From NCBI GenBank assembly GCA_035236585.1, contig CP141134.1, positions 24,234,414-24,298,413 on the forward strand: a DNA stretch of 64,000 nucleotides, read 5' to 3'. Below are positions 1 through 11,779 of this stretch, piece after piece; the first letter of the stretch is position 1, and each line of letters begins with the position of its first letter. The stretch comes from Warburgia ugandensis (lineage: Eukaryota; Streptophyta; Magnoliopsida; Canellales; Canellaceae). The notes under the pieces are model-generated. The model worked only from the letters and a program-made list of their open reading frames with translations. It was not told the DNA's origin and made no database searches. The position numbers and the translations under genes were made by a program.

Positions 1-798
1 CTTTGAATGATGAATAATGACTGCTTTCAACCACTTCTTACAAACGAGTAAATCTAATTAACATGAGAGAGACCATCGAAGGTTTTCTATATATCCTTGA
101 ATTGGCCCATGAATGAGTTCAATGGGAAGAGTTAAGGATCATTCACTTTCTCCCCAACTCAGATTATGTTTAAAAGTCATTCTCCACCTCTGTTCTGATG
201 GGAGCAAATGAATTACTCTTATCTTCTCTCTGCTGAGTATGTGTTATGTTCTAAATGAATTAGCTTTTTTCTTAGTTTTTTATGTTACGGGTTGATGATG
301 CGTGTTTGTACTTGAGTTCTTATAACGAAGTAGTGGTGATCTCAAACAAGTGTTTCTACTCATGGACTTGAGTTCTTATAATCAACCCCTCTTCTCATGT
401 AATGCTGTGGGGACTTTTCTTTCCATCAATAAATTCAGGATATGTCCCTTTGTTTTTCCTTATGAGCCCCTTACTAAATAGTAAAAATGTCTAAAACTCC
501 ACATCAGCTAACATTTTTTAAACTACGTTCACAATATGCTAAGATCAACTATTGGACGAGAATTCTAGACCATGTCCCATCTAAATGAAGGACAACATTG
601 TGAACTATTAGATGACCATATTGAATTATAGTTGTTCTTAGCATTTAACGAGGGAGCCATGAAGAAAACCAATAGGTGCATTTATCACTATCTTAAAATT
701 TTCCTTTCTTCAAGCAAAAATCTTTGTTAAGACCTTTATAAAGGAAATCAAGTGAACATGGTGAGTATAACTTATTGCACGAGATGATTTGGCATTTT
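1..798. other. Unassigned AT-rich flank outside the CACTA element
   Basis: No coding region, RNA gene or transposon terminus is recognisable. A short imperfect foldback lies at 533-646 and the phrase acttgagttcttataa occurs twice near 312 and 367. It is the sequence into which the CACTA element inserted; its last three bases, TTT, are the left copy of that element's target duplication. Confidence 0.5.
533..646. repeat. Short imperfect inverted repeat
   Basis: The arm at 533-552 (aatatgctaagatcaactat) is nearly the reverse complement of 628-646, with two mismatches. About 75 bases separate the arms. It could be a small MITE remnant or chance foldback; no target duplication was identified. Confidence 0.3.
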
Positions 799-825
799 CA
801 CTACTACACATGAGGCTTTTAAAGT
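799..825 (+). repeat. CACTA left terminal inverted repeat
   Basis: It begins with the diagnostic CACTA. It pairs with the right terminus over 27 bases, with mismatches at positions 17 and 25. TTT immediately precedes it. Confidence 0.9.
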
Positions 826-1199
826 AGGCATAAAGAAATTGTTATTTCGACTACCTACTTCATAAACATTTTACAAGTTGTTTAGAAAAAAACGACTTTA
901 AAAATCACACTTAAGATGTTGTTTAATAGAAAAACAACTTCTTTAATTTGCATGAAGAGGAATTTTTACGCAAGAAAGGACTTTTAAAGTTGTTTAAATC
1001 AAATGATTTCAAAAGCCTACATTTTTAAAGTCATTTTTTTTAAACAACTTTAAAAGTCTATACTTTTAAAATGGTTTAGAAAAAAAGACTTCAAAAGTTT
1101 TAGAGTTATAAAGTCGTTTGAATCAAACAACTTCAAAAGTATATACTTGTAAAGTCATTTAATTCAAATGAATTTAAAAGTGTATGGTTTTAAAAGTGA

Positions 1200-1510
1200 T
1201 ACTTTGTTTTAATAATTTTTTCATCAACTTTTGGTTTGTTTTTTTCGACTATCTTCATCTATATAAAACTGAAGCTAATGTATGTATGTATGTATGTATG
1301 TATGTATGTATGTATGTATGTATGTATGTATGTATGTATGTATGCTAATCTTCATTGTCGGTGGATCAAATCACAACTGTAAATTGGAATTACATTTATA
1401 TATTCTCCATCAATATCGATTTTTGGGTCTTGGTTAGTATCTCTTTTATTTGTCTCATATTATATGTATATATATGCATGTTTGAAGAATTTTTGCATGG
1501 TACCTAGGTC
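1200..1510 (+). repeat. Duplicated subterminal segment, copy 1
   Basis: The stretch from tttcatcaactttt through atttttgcatgg is similar to 2730-2965, in the same order and orientation. This copy contains the ATGT microsatellite; the second lacks it. The array motifs precede each copy, so part of the left end appears to have been duplicated and then diverged. Confidence 0.65.
1278..1344 (+). repeat. (ATGT)n microsatellite
   Basis: About 17 uninterrupted tetranucleotide units, inside the CACTA left subterminal region. Confidence 0.98.
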
Positions 1511-2533
1511 TTTTGCATATTCTTGAGTTTATTATGTACAGAATGCGTGTTTCAACACTGATTTGTGTGAAATTTTATTTTTTATCATGCTAATAAGTGA
1601 ATTTAAAGCCATGAAAAAATGAGTTTAAGACTTTTAAAGTCATTTTCCAAAAAATGACTTCAAAAGTTTTAACTTTTAAAGTCATTTTTTGAAAACAACT
1701 TTAAAAGTCCTTGTTCGTCTATAAAAGGCCGAAGTCATCTCATTTTTTCTTGTATCCTTGTTCATGTTCATCATCTCATAGGTGGCATTATAGCCTCCTC
1801 CTTTGGTCCTAGTATGTGCTTCTATCTCTGTCATGTTTCCCTTCTTACTTTTCATTTTGGATATTTTGATTGTTTGTGGCATGAAAAACACTATAAGTAA
1901 ACCAAAACCTCTCTTTATCATGCATGACTTTCTTGTTACCAACTCTCTCTATTTGCGTTTAGTAGATCAAGTGAGTTTTATCGGTACATATGATGGGGTT
2001 AAAAAGTGTGTTAGATCGTCATGATTTTAACAACAATCATATGATTCAATTGCAAACAACAATTGCTTCTCTCTCTAACCCTCACTATTGGAGAAAGAGA
2101 GAACATTATGGTCTGTGGTTCTCATAAATAATTAGGATTTGATGAAGACAAATGATACCATCAAATTGGTCAAGGAAGTTACAGCTTAAAGTTTTACTCT
2201 CTCTTCCCCTAAAGTGGTGTTAGTTGAATACTAAGGGGCCAGATTTTGATGAAATCATTTCAAAGTAGCTCTTTGATCATGATCTTGTACTAATAAGAAC
2301 TAATAATATATAACATTTGATATATGTAATAAAAGGATGATAAATGATGAGTTATTCCAAAGAATACTTTGATTTCCTTGTTTACATGTTTGTTTATATA
2401 TGTGTGTATGTATAGGTGTGTGTAAAGAATGGATGAATCAACATTGACATATAAAAAATTAGTTTCATTGTGTATTTACGTAAGATATTGTAAATTACTT
2501 AAATAAAATATATTTGAAGTAAAAAATATATTG

Positions 2534-2755
2534 GTTTTAAAGTCGTTTGAAAAAAAAAAGACTTTTAGTATGCCGTGAGATGATTTTTTTTGCAGAAAAT
2601 GATTTTAAAGTTATTTTATGTAATCAACTTTAAAAGTATATACTTTTAAAGTTGTTTTCTAGAAACGACTTTAAAAGTCAAACATCCATACTTTTATAGT
2701 CGTTTCCAGAAAATGACTTTAAAATTACTACTCTATTTTAAAAGTTATTTCATCA
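2534..2755. repeat. CACTA left subterminal repeat array, inner block
   Basis: Further forward and inverted copies of the ttttaaagtcgttt motif, including a clear facing pair near 2641-2678 in which agttgttttc is followed by aaacgactttaaaag. This block precedes the second copy of the duplicated segment. Confidence 0.7.
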
Positions 2756-2965
2756 ACTTTCACTTTACTTTTTCTAGTTGTCTTCATCCATACACAAAAT
2801 ATATGTTGATTTTTGTTGTTGTTATCCTCAACCATATTCTAATTGTGAATTTGAACTGCATTCACATATTTGAGGTCGATATCAATTTTTTAGTATTGGT
2901 TAGTATTCTTTGTTGGTCTCATATATATGTATACATATTTGAGGAATTTTTGCATGCTTATGGTT
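2730..2965 (+). repeat. Duplicated subterminal segment, copy 2
   Basis: This partner of 1200-1510 shares the run tttcatcaacttt, tcttcatc, the ggttagtat block and gaatttttgcatg. No protein family is recognised in its short open frame. Confidence 0.6.
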
Positions 2966-3188
2966 AGAAACTTTTCTTTTTAAGTTAAATTTCTTTTTGA
3001 ATGTATCTATCATATTTTGCTTATTTTTTCATTGTTAATTGAAAATTTTCACATGCGTATATCCATGTAATTTAGTTATTTTAAATACTTATAATTCTTG
3101 TATAACTAGTGCTTGGTAAAATGCCTAACCCAATCTTTTCATGTCTAACAAGTCTCCACACACAGTTTTGCTTCAATTTCTTGAGGTA

Positions 3189-4315
3189 ATGGACAAATAT
3201 GCTTGGATTACTGTAATAAGAACATCAAAAGAATATGAGGAGGGAACAGAAAATTTCAATAGAGTTCGCACTTAGGGCAGGTGGTGATCCTAATCACATG
3301 CATTGTCCATGCTCAAAATGTGAAAACTTGAAAAAAGTAACTGGAGGGGTATTGAGAGAATACTTGTGCTTTAATGGAATTGATGAAAGCTATTGGCCAT
3401 GGATTTGGCATGGAGAAGAACTTTAGCATAAGCCCTTGATAAGGCCTAGAAGATATGAAGACACTATAGGAAATGTCGTAAATAGTGCAACTGTACAAAT
3501 GTTTTGAGCTGCATTCAATGACTTCCAAGATGACCATGAAAATTTCATATTACAATATTAGAGGAATCTGATGAGCCATTGTACCCTAAGTGTAAAGATT
3601 ATACTAAGTTCTCTGCAATGATAGAACTTTACAGTGTGAAATTAAGATTTAAATTTTTAGATCAAGGTTTTATAGAAGTCTTGAAAGTAATGGGTAAGAT
3701 ACTATTGAAGGATAATAAATTGGTAAGGTCTACGTTGTATAGGAAGGAGCACAAGGATAAAACAATATGCACAACTAGTGGATAGTCAAGATGGAAGTTA
3801 AAGAAGAATTCAACTGAGACAGTTATAGACTGTTCTGCAAAGGTTCTATGGCATTTTCCCTATTCCAAGATTCAAAAGAATGTTCCATATTACAGAAACA
3901 ACAAAGCAATTAGTATGGCATGCCAAGGACATAGTAGCTAATATCTTTTCACTCCATCCAGTAAGTAGCCCAACATGGAAGCTCGTAGACTTCATGTAGC
4001 CTAATTTTGGTAAAGAACCTATAAACCTACTACTTACATTATCGACAAATGGGATTAATCCTCATGGTTTTATGAGCAGCAAGTATAGTTGTTGGCCCGT
4101 TATATTAGTTTGTTATAACCTCCCACCATTTCTTTGCATGAAGAGGAATTCATGATGTTAACTATGTTGATATCAGGTCCAAAGCAGTCAGGGAATGTAT
4201 TGACGAGTACTTATCTCCCTTGATTGATTATCTTGAGACATTATGGGACGTAGGTGTTGAAGCATACAATGAATGCAGGAAAGAGTCATTCACCCTAAAG
4301 GGTATTGTGATGACC
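3189..4315 (+). pseudogene. tnp2-type CACTA transposase, 5' part, truncated
   Basis: The start at 3189 reads MDKYAWI. A frameshift near 3240 leads into a transposase-associated zinc-binding region (CPCSKC, then NLKKV), followed by FNGIDESYWPWIWHGEE, a signature of plant tnp2 proteins. From about 3850 a different mix of frames encodes RFYGIFPIPRFKRMF, MSSKYSCWPVILV, NLPPFLCMKR and LIDYLETLWDVGVEAYNE, all characteristic of the tnp2 family core. Several stops and frame changes interrupt it, and introns may account for some. Similarity ends abruptly at 4315, where the LTR of element D begins, and the downstream catalytic remainder is absent. It is the transposase gene of the enclosing CACTA element and is now non-functional. 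Confidence 0.85.
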
Positions 4316-4865
4316 TGCGTATTTATAACACTTTTTAAATATAAAAGACATTTACATAACCTAGATCAACCTCTAATAAAAATCATTTTTAAAGACCAAA
4401 CAACAACAAAAGATTCTTTTTCTTTTAAATTCACTTTGAAAAACCCAGTGTCATTTTTCTTTTCTCAAAACAAGGATTATTGGTGAAATAAGCACTCATT
4501 TCTACCGAAAATTCAACATAGTTTTTCCTATTTTTTGAATATATTACATTTAACGCATGCCATTGTGAAGTCCCTGATAAACATTCATTGACATTTTAAA
4601 AACATAATTGGAGACTCTGTCTCCTTTTCATACATCCAACATAATAAAAACAATATACTTAAACAAAATAAACACCTAGAACTTCCACATCACAACCTAG
4701 TCACATAAGTATCAAAAACACCCATAATCAAATTACAATACAGTTTCTTTCTATTTTCTAGTACAACAACTTCAAACAAAAACTAATTCTTACCTTATTA
4801 AAAGCTTCTGAAGGCGCACTCTTATTAGTAAATGGCTCCAATTAGTTAGGAATTCTCTGCTCAAA

Positions 4866-5540
4866 GATATTGTGAACAAGTATAATATCTCAGCGAGCTT
4901 GCGCTTGTGTAGGTGGAATAAGATGCAATTTTACATAAACAAAATCATGATATTTCTATATAGATCAATTTTTCCATGATGAATCATGCAAACTACAATT
5001 CATTTATCATTTAACTTGAAATAATTCAATATTTATCAAAATCATGAATTCATGCTACAAATGAAGAAATATCAATGCATCAGTACTAAAGATATTGTGA
5101 ACAAGTATAATATCTCAGCAAGCTTGTGCTTGTGTAGGTGGAATAAGATGCTATTTTATATAAATAAAATCATGATATTTCTATATATATCAATTTTTCC
5201 ATGATGAATCATGCAAACTACAATTCATTTATCATTTAACTTGAAATAATTCAATATTTATCAAAATCATGAATTCATGCTACAAATGAAGAAATATCAA
5301 TGCATCAGTACTAAAGATATTGTGAACAAGTATAATATCTCAGCAAGCTTGTGCTTGTGTAGGTGGAATAAGATGCAATTTTACATAAACAAAATCATGA
5401 TATTTCTATATAGATCAATTTTTCCATGATGAATCATGCAAACTTCAATTCATTTATCATTTAACTTGAAATAATTCAATATTTATCAAAATCATGAATT
5501 CATGCTACAAATGAAGAAATATCAATGCATCAGTACTAAA
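4866..5540 (-). repeat. Three tandem 225-bp units in the D LTR
   Basis: The units are 4866-5090, 5091-5315 and 5316-5540. Each begins gatattgtgaacaag and ends cagtactaaa, with only a handful of differences. Each unit carries one copy of the conserved LTR hairpin, so this LTR holds three. Confidence 0.95.
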
Positions 5541-5588
5541 ACACACTACTTGAAATGCAAAGTATGTAATCACATGTCAAACTCACAA

Positions 5589-5955
5589 GTCATTTACATT
5601 TTTTGATACCAGTCTTCTCTCTTATAAGCCATTTCACATTACCTGATAATAGTCTATGCACTTATGAGCCATTTCACATTAACCTGACACCAGTCTTCTC
5701 CCTTATGAGCCATTTCACATTTACTTAATACCAATCTTCACTCTTACGAGCCATTTCACATTTACCTGGTATCAATCTTCGCTCTTACATGCCATTTCAC
5801 ATTTAGCTCATATCAGTCTTTGCTCTTATGAGCCATTTCACATTTACCTGGTATCAGCCTTCGCTCATACGAGTCATTTCACATTTACTTAGTATCAATC
5901 TTTGCTCTTACGAGCCATTTCACATTTACCTGGTTTCAATCTTATATTTTTCTCA
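5589..5955 (-). repeat. Minisatellite of about 41 bp in the D LTR
   Basis: Roughly eight and a half degenerate units, each anchored on gccatttcacattt followed by acctggtatcaatctt and gctcttac. It lies on the LTR-start side of the 225-bp array. Confidence 0.9.
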
Positions 5956-7626
5956 CATGGTTTACAATAATAACATAGCTTATACATGAGTAGTTTAATC
6001 ATGATTCAATTTTAGCATGCACATTCATCTCATTTTTTGCATAAACTGAAGAGACTTGTTTTAATGATCAAAATTCATATACATATATATTTGTATATAT
6101 ATATTGAAAGTCTTATCAAATCTTAATTCCACCTACCTCAAATGGAGATATTCTAGTTCATTGATGCGAATAATTTATTCAGTTTACGTATGTGTTCCCG
6201 ATCAGTTGCACCCCTATAACAATACAAACACACATTCAAATATACAATTCTAGGACTTCTCTTAGCTTTTCCAGTATGGAAGCTTCCTCTAAGTTAGTCA
6301 TTGGCACTAGTCATCACAATGCCATATAACAGTGCTTATTACTATACTAAGGGCATTTCATTAGCTATTAGTTGATTGCTAATTGAATGATCAAAGGTTA
6401 CTGGAATTCCAATCCACACCATTGGTGCTAGATTGGCTATCTACCATTCTTCTTAAGTGATTACAAGTTACTTTCAATGTTCAGTGGCCTTATCTTAAAA
6501 TTTTCAGAGTATCTTAACTTAATAAAGGTCAGGTTACACAATGGTGGTGTCTGATCACCAATAAAAAATGGTCAAGTCCTTATCACTCTACTGTCCTATC
6601 GGACAATTTAGGTTTTTTGATCAATTTCAATCTAGAATTTTTAATTTGTGGCATTTACTAGCAAATTTAATACTCTAGTACTCATTTGGGGTGTTTGATC
6701 ATCGATCAAACATCGCGAAGTTATTGTGCAAATAGTACCTAATCGGACAACTGCGATTGTTTAATCAGTTTTTAGCCTAGATCGACGATCTTAGTCAAAT
6801 TCAAGCTATATCAAGCACTTATTTACCTATTCCTAGGTTTGGATTAAGAATTGGATAGTTAGATTGTCCCTATACCTAGATCTAGCATGAAATCATATGG
6901 ATTTAGCAAAATTCCTCAAATCAAAAGTTCGGTTTTGTAGATCTTACCTTATAGGTCCATTTTCGTGCTTTCCTACCTTTGGAATGAGTTGGATTGGCTT
7001 TGATCCATCGAAAAACCCTCCAACCTAGTCATGCATTGATCTCCCCTTTGATTCATAGTCCAACAAAGCACAGATCGTCCCAAAACCTTGGGGCTTTGGT
7101 TTGTGCTTGTGCCCTAAAAAGATTAGTTAGCTCGAATCAACGATCCAAGCCGTCGTCTTCTATGATGGCACCTAAAATTTCCAACACCCAAAAACCCTAG
7201 CTTCTCTTGTCTTCTCCGATGTGCAGATCCTAGCTCTCACCCTCTTCTCTCCTTTCTCCTCTCCTCTCCTTTTCTCTTCTCTTTTCTTCTTCTCCCTCGT
7301 TTTCTCCTTCGTAGGGTTTTTTCTTTTCTTTTTCTTTTTTTGTCTATTGGGTTTGGGAATAAATAGACCCAACGTCTATGTCAAGTTCACTTAAGGGGGG
7401 GTGCCAATATCAAATCTGGCTCCCTTCATTTAAGCATTTTAATATATATATATATATATTTCTTAATGTTTGGAGTGTCATAATTTCTTCATTTGGACTC
7501 CGATTTCAGCGGTCTTAATGTCGTTGGAATCATTTTTTCCTAGTACTACTCAAATTTTGAGGTTTCATAATTAGTTTTAACACAATACAATTTTCCCTAC
7601 AAGAATTAAAATTGTGGGATGTTACA

Positions 7627-7642
7627 TTCTATACCCTTAAAG
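7627..7642 (-). other. Element D polypurine tract (degenerate)
   Basis: On the minus strand the bases just before the LTR read ctttaagggtatagaa. This is the plus-strand priming site position of an LTR retrotransposon. It resembles the tract of element B with pyrimidine interruptions. Confidence 0.55.
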
Positions 7643-10260
7643 AAAATTTCATCCTCAAAATTACCTTTATATCATTTGTCGAACAGCTCTGGGTATGTTT
7701 TTCTCATCTCATCTTTGGTTTCCCAGATGGCCTTTTTGAATGAATGATGTTGCCACAGTACTTTGACTAATGGAATGGTCGTCGTTCTCAGATTTTGTTC
7801 CTTCTTGTCTAAAATTCGTATTGCACACTGCTAGAATGTTAAATTGGGCTGTAGTTCCACGAGCACCTGCTCAAGAATGTGTGGGGCCTGGAACATATTT
7901 CCTCAACATCGATACATGGAAAACATTATGAACCTCGGATAGCTAAGGAGGCAAAGCAAGTCAGTGGGCAACTTGGCCCACCCTCTCCAATATCTCAAAG
8001 GGTCCCACATACCTTGGATTGAATTTCCCTTTCAATCTGAACATCATCACTCCTTTTGTGGGTGAGACTAGAAGGAAAACATGATCACCGACCTGAAACT
8101 CAAGGTCCCTATGCCTCTAATTTGCGTGGTTCTTATGTCTATTGTGTGCTGCCACTACTTGTTATTGAATCAATCTGACCTTTTCAGCACATTTCTCAAT
8201 TAGTTTTGTTTTGGCAAACTGTCGTTCTCCTACGTCACTCTAGCAAGTATGCGTGCAACATGGTCTACCATACAATTCCTCATAAGGTGCCATCCCTATG
8301 CTGGAATGATAACTACTATTGTAAGCAAACTCCACTAAAGGAAGGTGCTTGTCCCAACTACCCTTCCACTCAAGTGCATAAGCCCTCAACAAATCGTCAA
8401 GGGTTTGGATGGTCCTCTCTAATTATCCATCTATTTGAGGATGGAATGTTGTGTTGAAACGTGGAGAAGTATATAATCCCTCTAGTACACTCTCCCAAAA
8501 ATTAGATGTGAATTTGGTGTTCTATCAGATATGATCGAAATTCGCATGCCATGCAAACTCACTATTTCCATGATGTATAATCTGGCCAAACTCTCTGGTG
8601 ATTGTCTCTGTCGTATTGGTAGAAAATAAGCCGACTTGGTCAATAATCCATATCATATCTTGCCCATTGGAAGTTCTAGGCAACCCAACCATAAAATCCA
8701 TGGTTATGTACTCTCATTTCCACTCTGGAAGCTCTAGAGTTTGTAGCAAACCTACTGGTCTCTAATGTTCTGCTTTCACTCTCTGATAGAGAGGTGGCAT
8801 GCAACACACACTCCAATATTATGCTTCATTCCTGGCCACTAAAAGTTCCTTTTTAGATCTTGGTACATCTTTGTACCACTTAGGTCTATGGTAAACTTGG
8901 AATCATGCACTTCCTTCAACAATTCCTATTTTAACTATGGATTTGCCAGTGTGACAAGTCTCCCATGAAATCTCACACTACTATCAGATCCCTTATGAAA
9001 CCCTTTCTTTTCACTTAAAGCTTGAGTCTCCTTGCACAACTGCTATGCTTGCAAGACTTGATCCAGGAAACCTGATATAATGGAGATATTGGCAATCATA
9101 CCTTTTGACTTTTTGCTAAGTGCATCAGCAACTACGTTAGCCTTGCCTGGATGATATTGAATGATGAAGTCAAAATCTTTGAGGTACTCAACCCAATGTC
9201 TTTGTCTCATGTTGAGGTCACTTTGAGAGAAGATATATTTAAGACTTTTATAGCTAGTAAACACTTCAAATCTCTCACCATATAGGTAGTGCCTCCATAT
9301 TGTCAAGGCAAAAACTACAATGGCAAACTCCAGATCATGCGCAAGGTAATTCTGCTCATGAATTTTCAATTGTTTGGATGCATAAGCTCTCACCTTGGCA
9401 TTATGCATCAGCACACATCCCAGTCCCTTTCTAGAAGCATCACTATACACAACTAATCCTCCATTTCCCTCAGGCAAAGACAAAATAGGTGCGGAAGTGA
9501 GTCTTCTCTTCAATTCCTAGAAACTTCTCTCATAGTCATCTATCCAAATGAATTTTTGCTCCTTCTTCATTAATCTTGTCAATGGTTGTGAAATACGGGA
9601 GAAACCTTCAATAAAACGTCGATAATATCCAACTAGACCAAGAAAACTGTGTATCTCAGTCACGGTCTTAGGTCTTTCCCAATTTGTGATTGCTTTGATC
9701 TTCTTGGTATCAACTATAACACCATCTTTAAATATAATATGACTAAGAAATTGGACATGTTCCAGCCAAAATTCACTCTTTGAGAATTTGGCATATAACT
9801 AGTGAGTTTGAAGAGTGGTTAACACAATCCTCATGTATCCTCTATGCTCTTCCACATTGTTGGAGTAAACAAGGATGTCATCCACAAATATGATGACAAA
9901 CTTGTAAAGATATTCTTTAAACACTCGGTTCATCAAGTCCATAAATGTTGTAGGTGCATTTGTCATCCTGAATGGCATCACAAGAAATTCATAATGGTCA
10001 TAGTGAGTTTGAAACGTAGTCTTAAGAACATCTTCGGCTTGAATCCTAAGTTGGTGATAGCTTGATCTCAAATCAATCTTAAAGAATACTTTTGTTGATT
10101 GCAAATGATCAAATATGTCATCAATATAGGGTCGTGGATACTTATTCTTTATAGTGACCCCGTTTAATAGTCTGTAATCAATACACAAGCGCATAAAGCT
10201 ATCCTTCTTCTTCCCAAACAAAACCGAAGCTCCCCATGGTGACACACTAGGGCATATAAA
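7643..10260 (-). pseudogene. Element D pol: reverse transcriptase, RNase H, integrase remnants
   Basis: Read on the minus strand, RT occupies roughly 10245-9520. Its preserved stretch includes [25 protein letters not shown] and the catalytic FVDDILVYS. RNase H lies at about 9513-9090 with [10 protein letters not shown] and [15 protein letters not shown]; a family-conserved Asp-His pair reads SY in [12 protein letters not shown]. Integrase lies at about 9000-7900, with MDFMVGLPRTSNGQDMIW ending near 8640. The C-terminal portion up to the polypurine tract is heavily decayed. Domain order RT-RH-IN identifies Ty3/gypsy, and similarity to A and B supports the Tekay/Del chromovirus group. Stops and frameshifts throughout make it non-functional. 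Confidence 0.85.
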
Positions 10261-11779
10261 CCCTCAATCTAATAGTTCCTGTAACTGGACCTTCAGTTCC
10301 TTTAATTCTGAGGGACCCATGCGATACAATGCTTTAGAACTAGGAGATGTTCTAGGTTATAACTCAATGGTAAATTCCATCTCCCGCCTCAGAGGCAATC
10401 CAAATAACTCTTCAAGAAAAACTTTATGAAAATCACGTACCATGTTTATTTCCTCAATCTAAGGTCATGAACTCTCCTGAGCCACAATAGTAGCCAAGTA
10501 TGCCAGACATTCTTTAGACATTAGATGCATTGCTTGAATAGCAGAGATTATGTTAACACATGATGTGTCCAGTCGTCCTTGAAATTCAAAGGACTCCCCT
10601 TTGAGCCCAATAGAGTCACATGTTTCTTTGTGCAATCTACCAATGCTCCATGTTCTGCCAACCAGTCAATGCTCAAAATGACGTAAAAATCAGTCATACT
10701 CAGGAGGATTTAGTCGACACTAAATTCTCTGCCTAAAATCACTAAGGGTATGTCTCATAAGAATTCTCATGCAACAACTAGTTCACCCATTGTGGTACTA
10801 ACTTCTAGACAAAATCCCAATTTATGTACAATGATATCCATGCATGATGCTAAGTCACATGACATGAATGAATTAGTGGAACTAGGGCCAATCAAAATGC
10901 GTGCATGCTTGTCAAATATTAATAGTGTACCTTCAACCATGGCATTAAAGGTGCGGGCCTAGTCGATACTCAAAGCAAACACTCTCCCCTGACTCTTGGG
11001 CAATTGCTCTGTTTTAGCACCCAAGTCTATTTGACATTGTCTCTTAGGATAGTCCTTAATCATGTGTCCCTGTTCACCACAACGAAAACATCTTTGATCA
11101 CGATAATAACATGTCTTGTCATCATGGGATCTGTTACAATGAGGACACTATTTGAAGTCCCTTTTTTTGTCTGACCTATGGAATTGTCTTTTCTGGGGCT
11201 TCTGAGATCTTGGAGAGAAACTGAACCTCTTCCTTTCCCCACTGTATCCTCCACCACTACTGTCCCAAAATCTTCCTTTTTCCTTGCCTCTCATGGCAAT
11301 TTACATCTTTTGTTGTTCCTCCTAGACAATGGAAGCCATCTCCACTGCCTTAGCCACATTAGCAGGCTGTGTCATGTGAACCTTACCCCTCAATCAAGGG
11401 TTCAACCCTTCTATAAACATTCGGGTTGCTTTTTCCTCTGTAGTGCAGACATCTAGCACCATCCTTCTGAACTGTGTGAACTTATCTTCAAACTTAAGAA
11501 CAGTCATGCTCCCTCGTTTGAATTCTAGAAATTCTTGCTCTTTCTTCACTTTAATGTGGGGAGGGAAATACTTGTTGTTGAAGGCATTCTTAAATTCTTC
11601 TTAAGAAACATCATCGTTGTCTTCAAAAAATGTTCTCCATGCAAATCTTCTTGTTTGTTGATCCAAAGATCCAAGGTTTATTTTCATTGAAGTGACAACT
11701 AAGGGAAAGTCACCTTGAATCCATTGGTTATACTCTTCATCACTTTGCTTAGATTTCTTGATTGTGCTTCCATTCTCAT
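10261..11779 (-). pseudogene. Element D gag-protease remnant
   Basis: On the minus strand the gag core (FKNAFNNKYFPPHIKVKKEQ, near 11590) is followed by two zinc-knuckle sequences, one ending CFRCGEQGHMIKDY, where the final zinc-binding Cys is replaced by Tyr (about 11050). The protease region follows (about 10950-10600), with GTLL, STNSFMS and VILSIDWLAEHGALVDC. The position of the catalytic D-S/T-G reads G-P-S, so it is dead. The gag amino-terminal part is not recognisable beyond about 11700. The element is truncated or too diverged there, next to the T1 insertion. No 5' LTR or primer binding site was found. Confidence 0.75.

Larger units (their letters stand above)
830..1712. repeat. CACTA left subterminal repeat array
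   Basis: Many copies of a motif close to ttttaaagtcrttt and its reverse complement aaaygactttaaaa, often as facing pairs separated by a few A/T bases, occur at about 830-1210 and 1620-1712. In characterised CACTA elements such arrays are binding sites for the element's DNA-binding protein. That role is inferred here from position and from recurrence at the right end. Confidence 0.75.
4316..7626 (-). mobile_element. Element D 3' LTR, Tekay/Del-like gypsy
   Basis: On the minus strand it starts TGTAACATCC (7626) and ends GGTCATCACA (4316). It is about 3.3 kb, as expected for the long LTRs of this chromovirus group. The adjacent internal side carries a polypurine tract and gypsy pol remnants. 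GGTAT (4311-4315) would be one target duplication, but the partner is lost with the 5' end. It contains a triplicated 225-bp unit, a 41-bp minisatellite, a pyrimidine-rich tract (7220-7350, purine-rich on the element strand) and an (AT)n run at 7442-7460. Confidence 0.8.

Noticed and set aside
1803-2024. A 73-codon frame in the CACTA left end
   Set aside because: It overlaps an 86-codon frame on the other strand and shows no family resemblance.
5589-5955. Regular direct repeats that might suggest a CRISPR array
   Set aside because: Units of about 41 bp run head to tail with drift and no unique spacers, inside a plant LTR.
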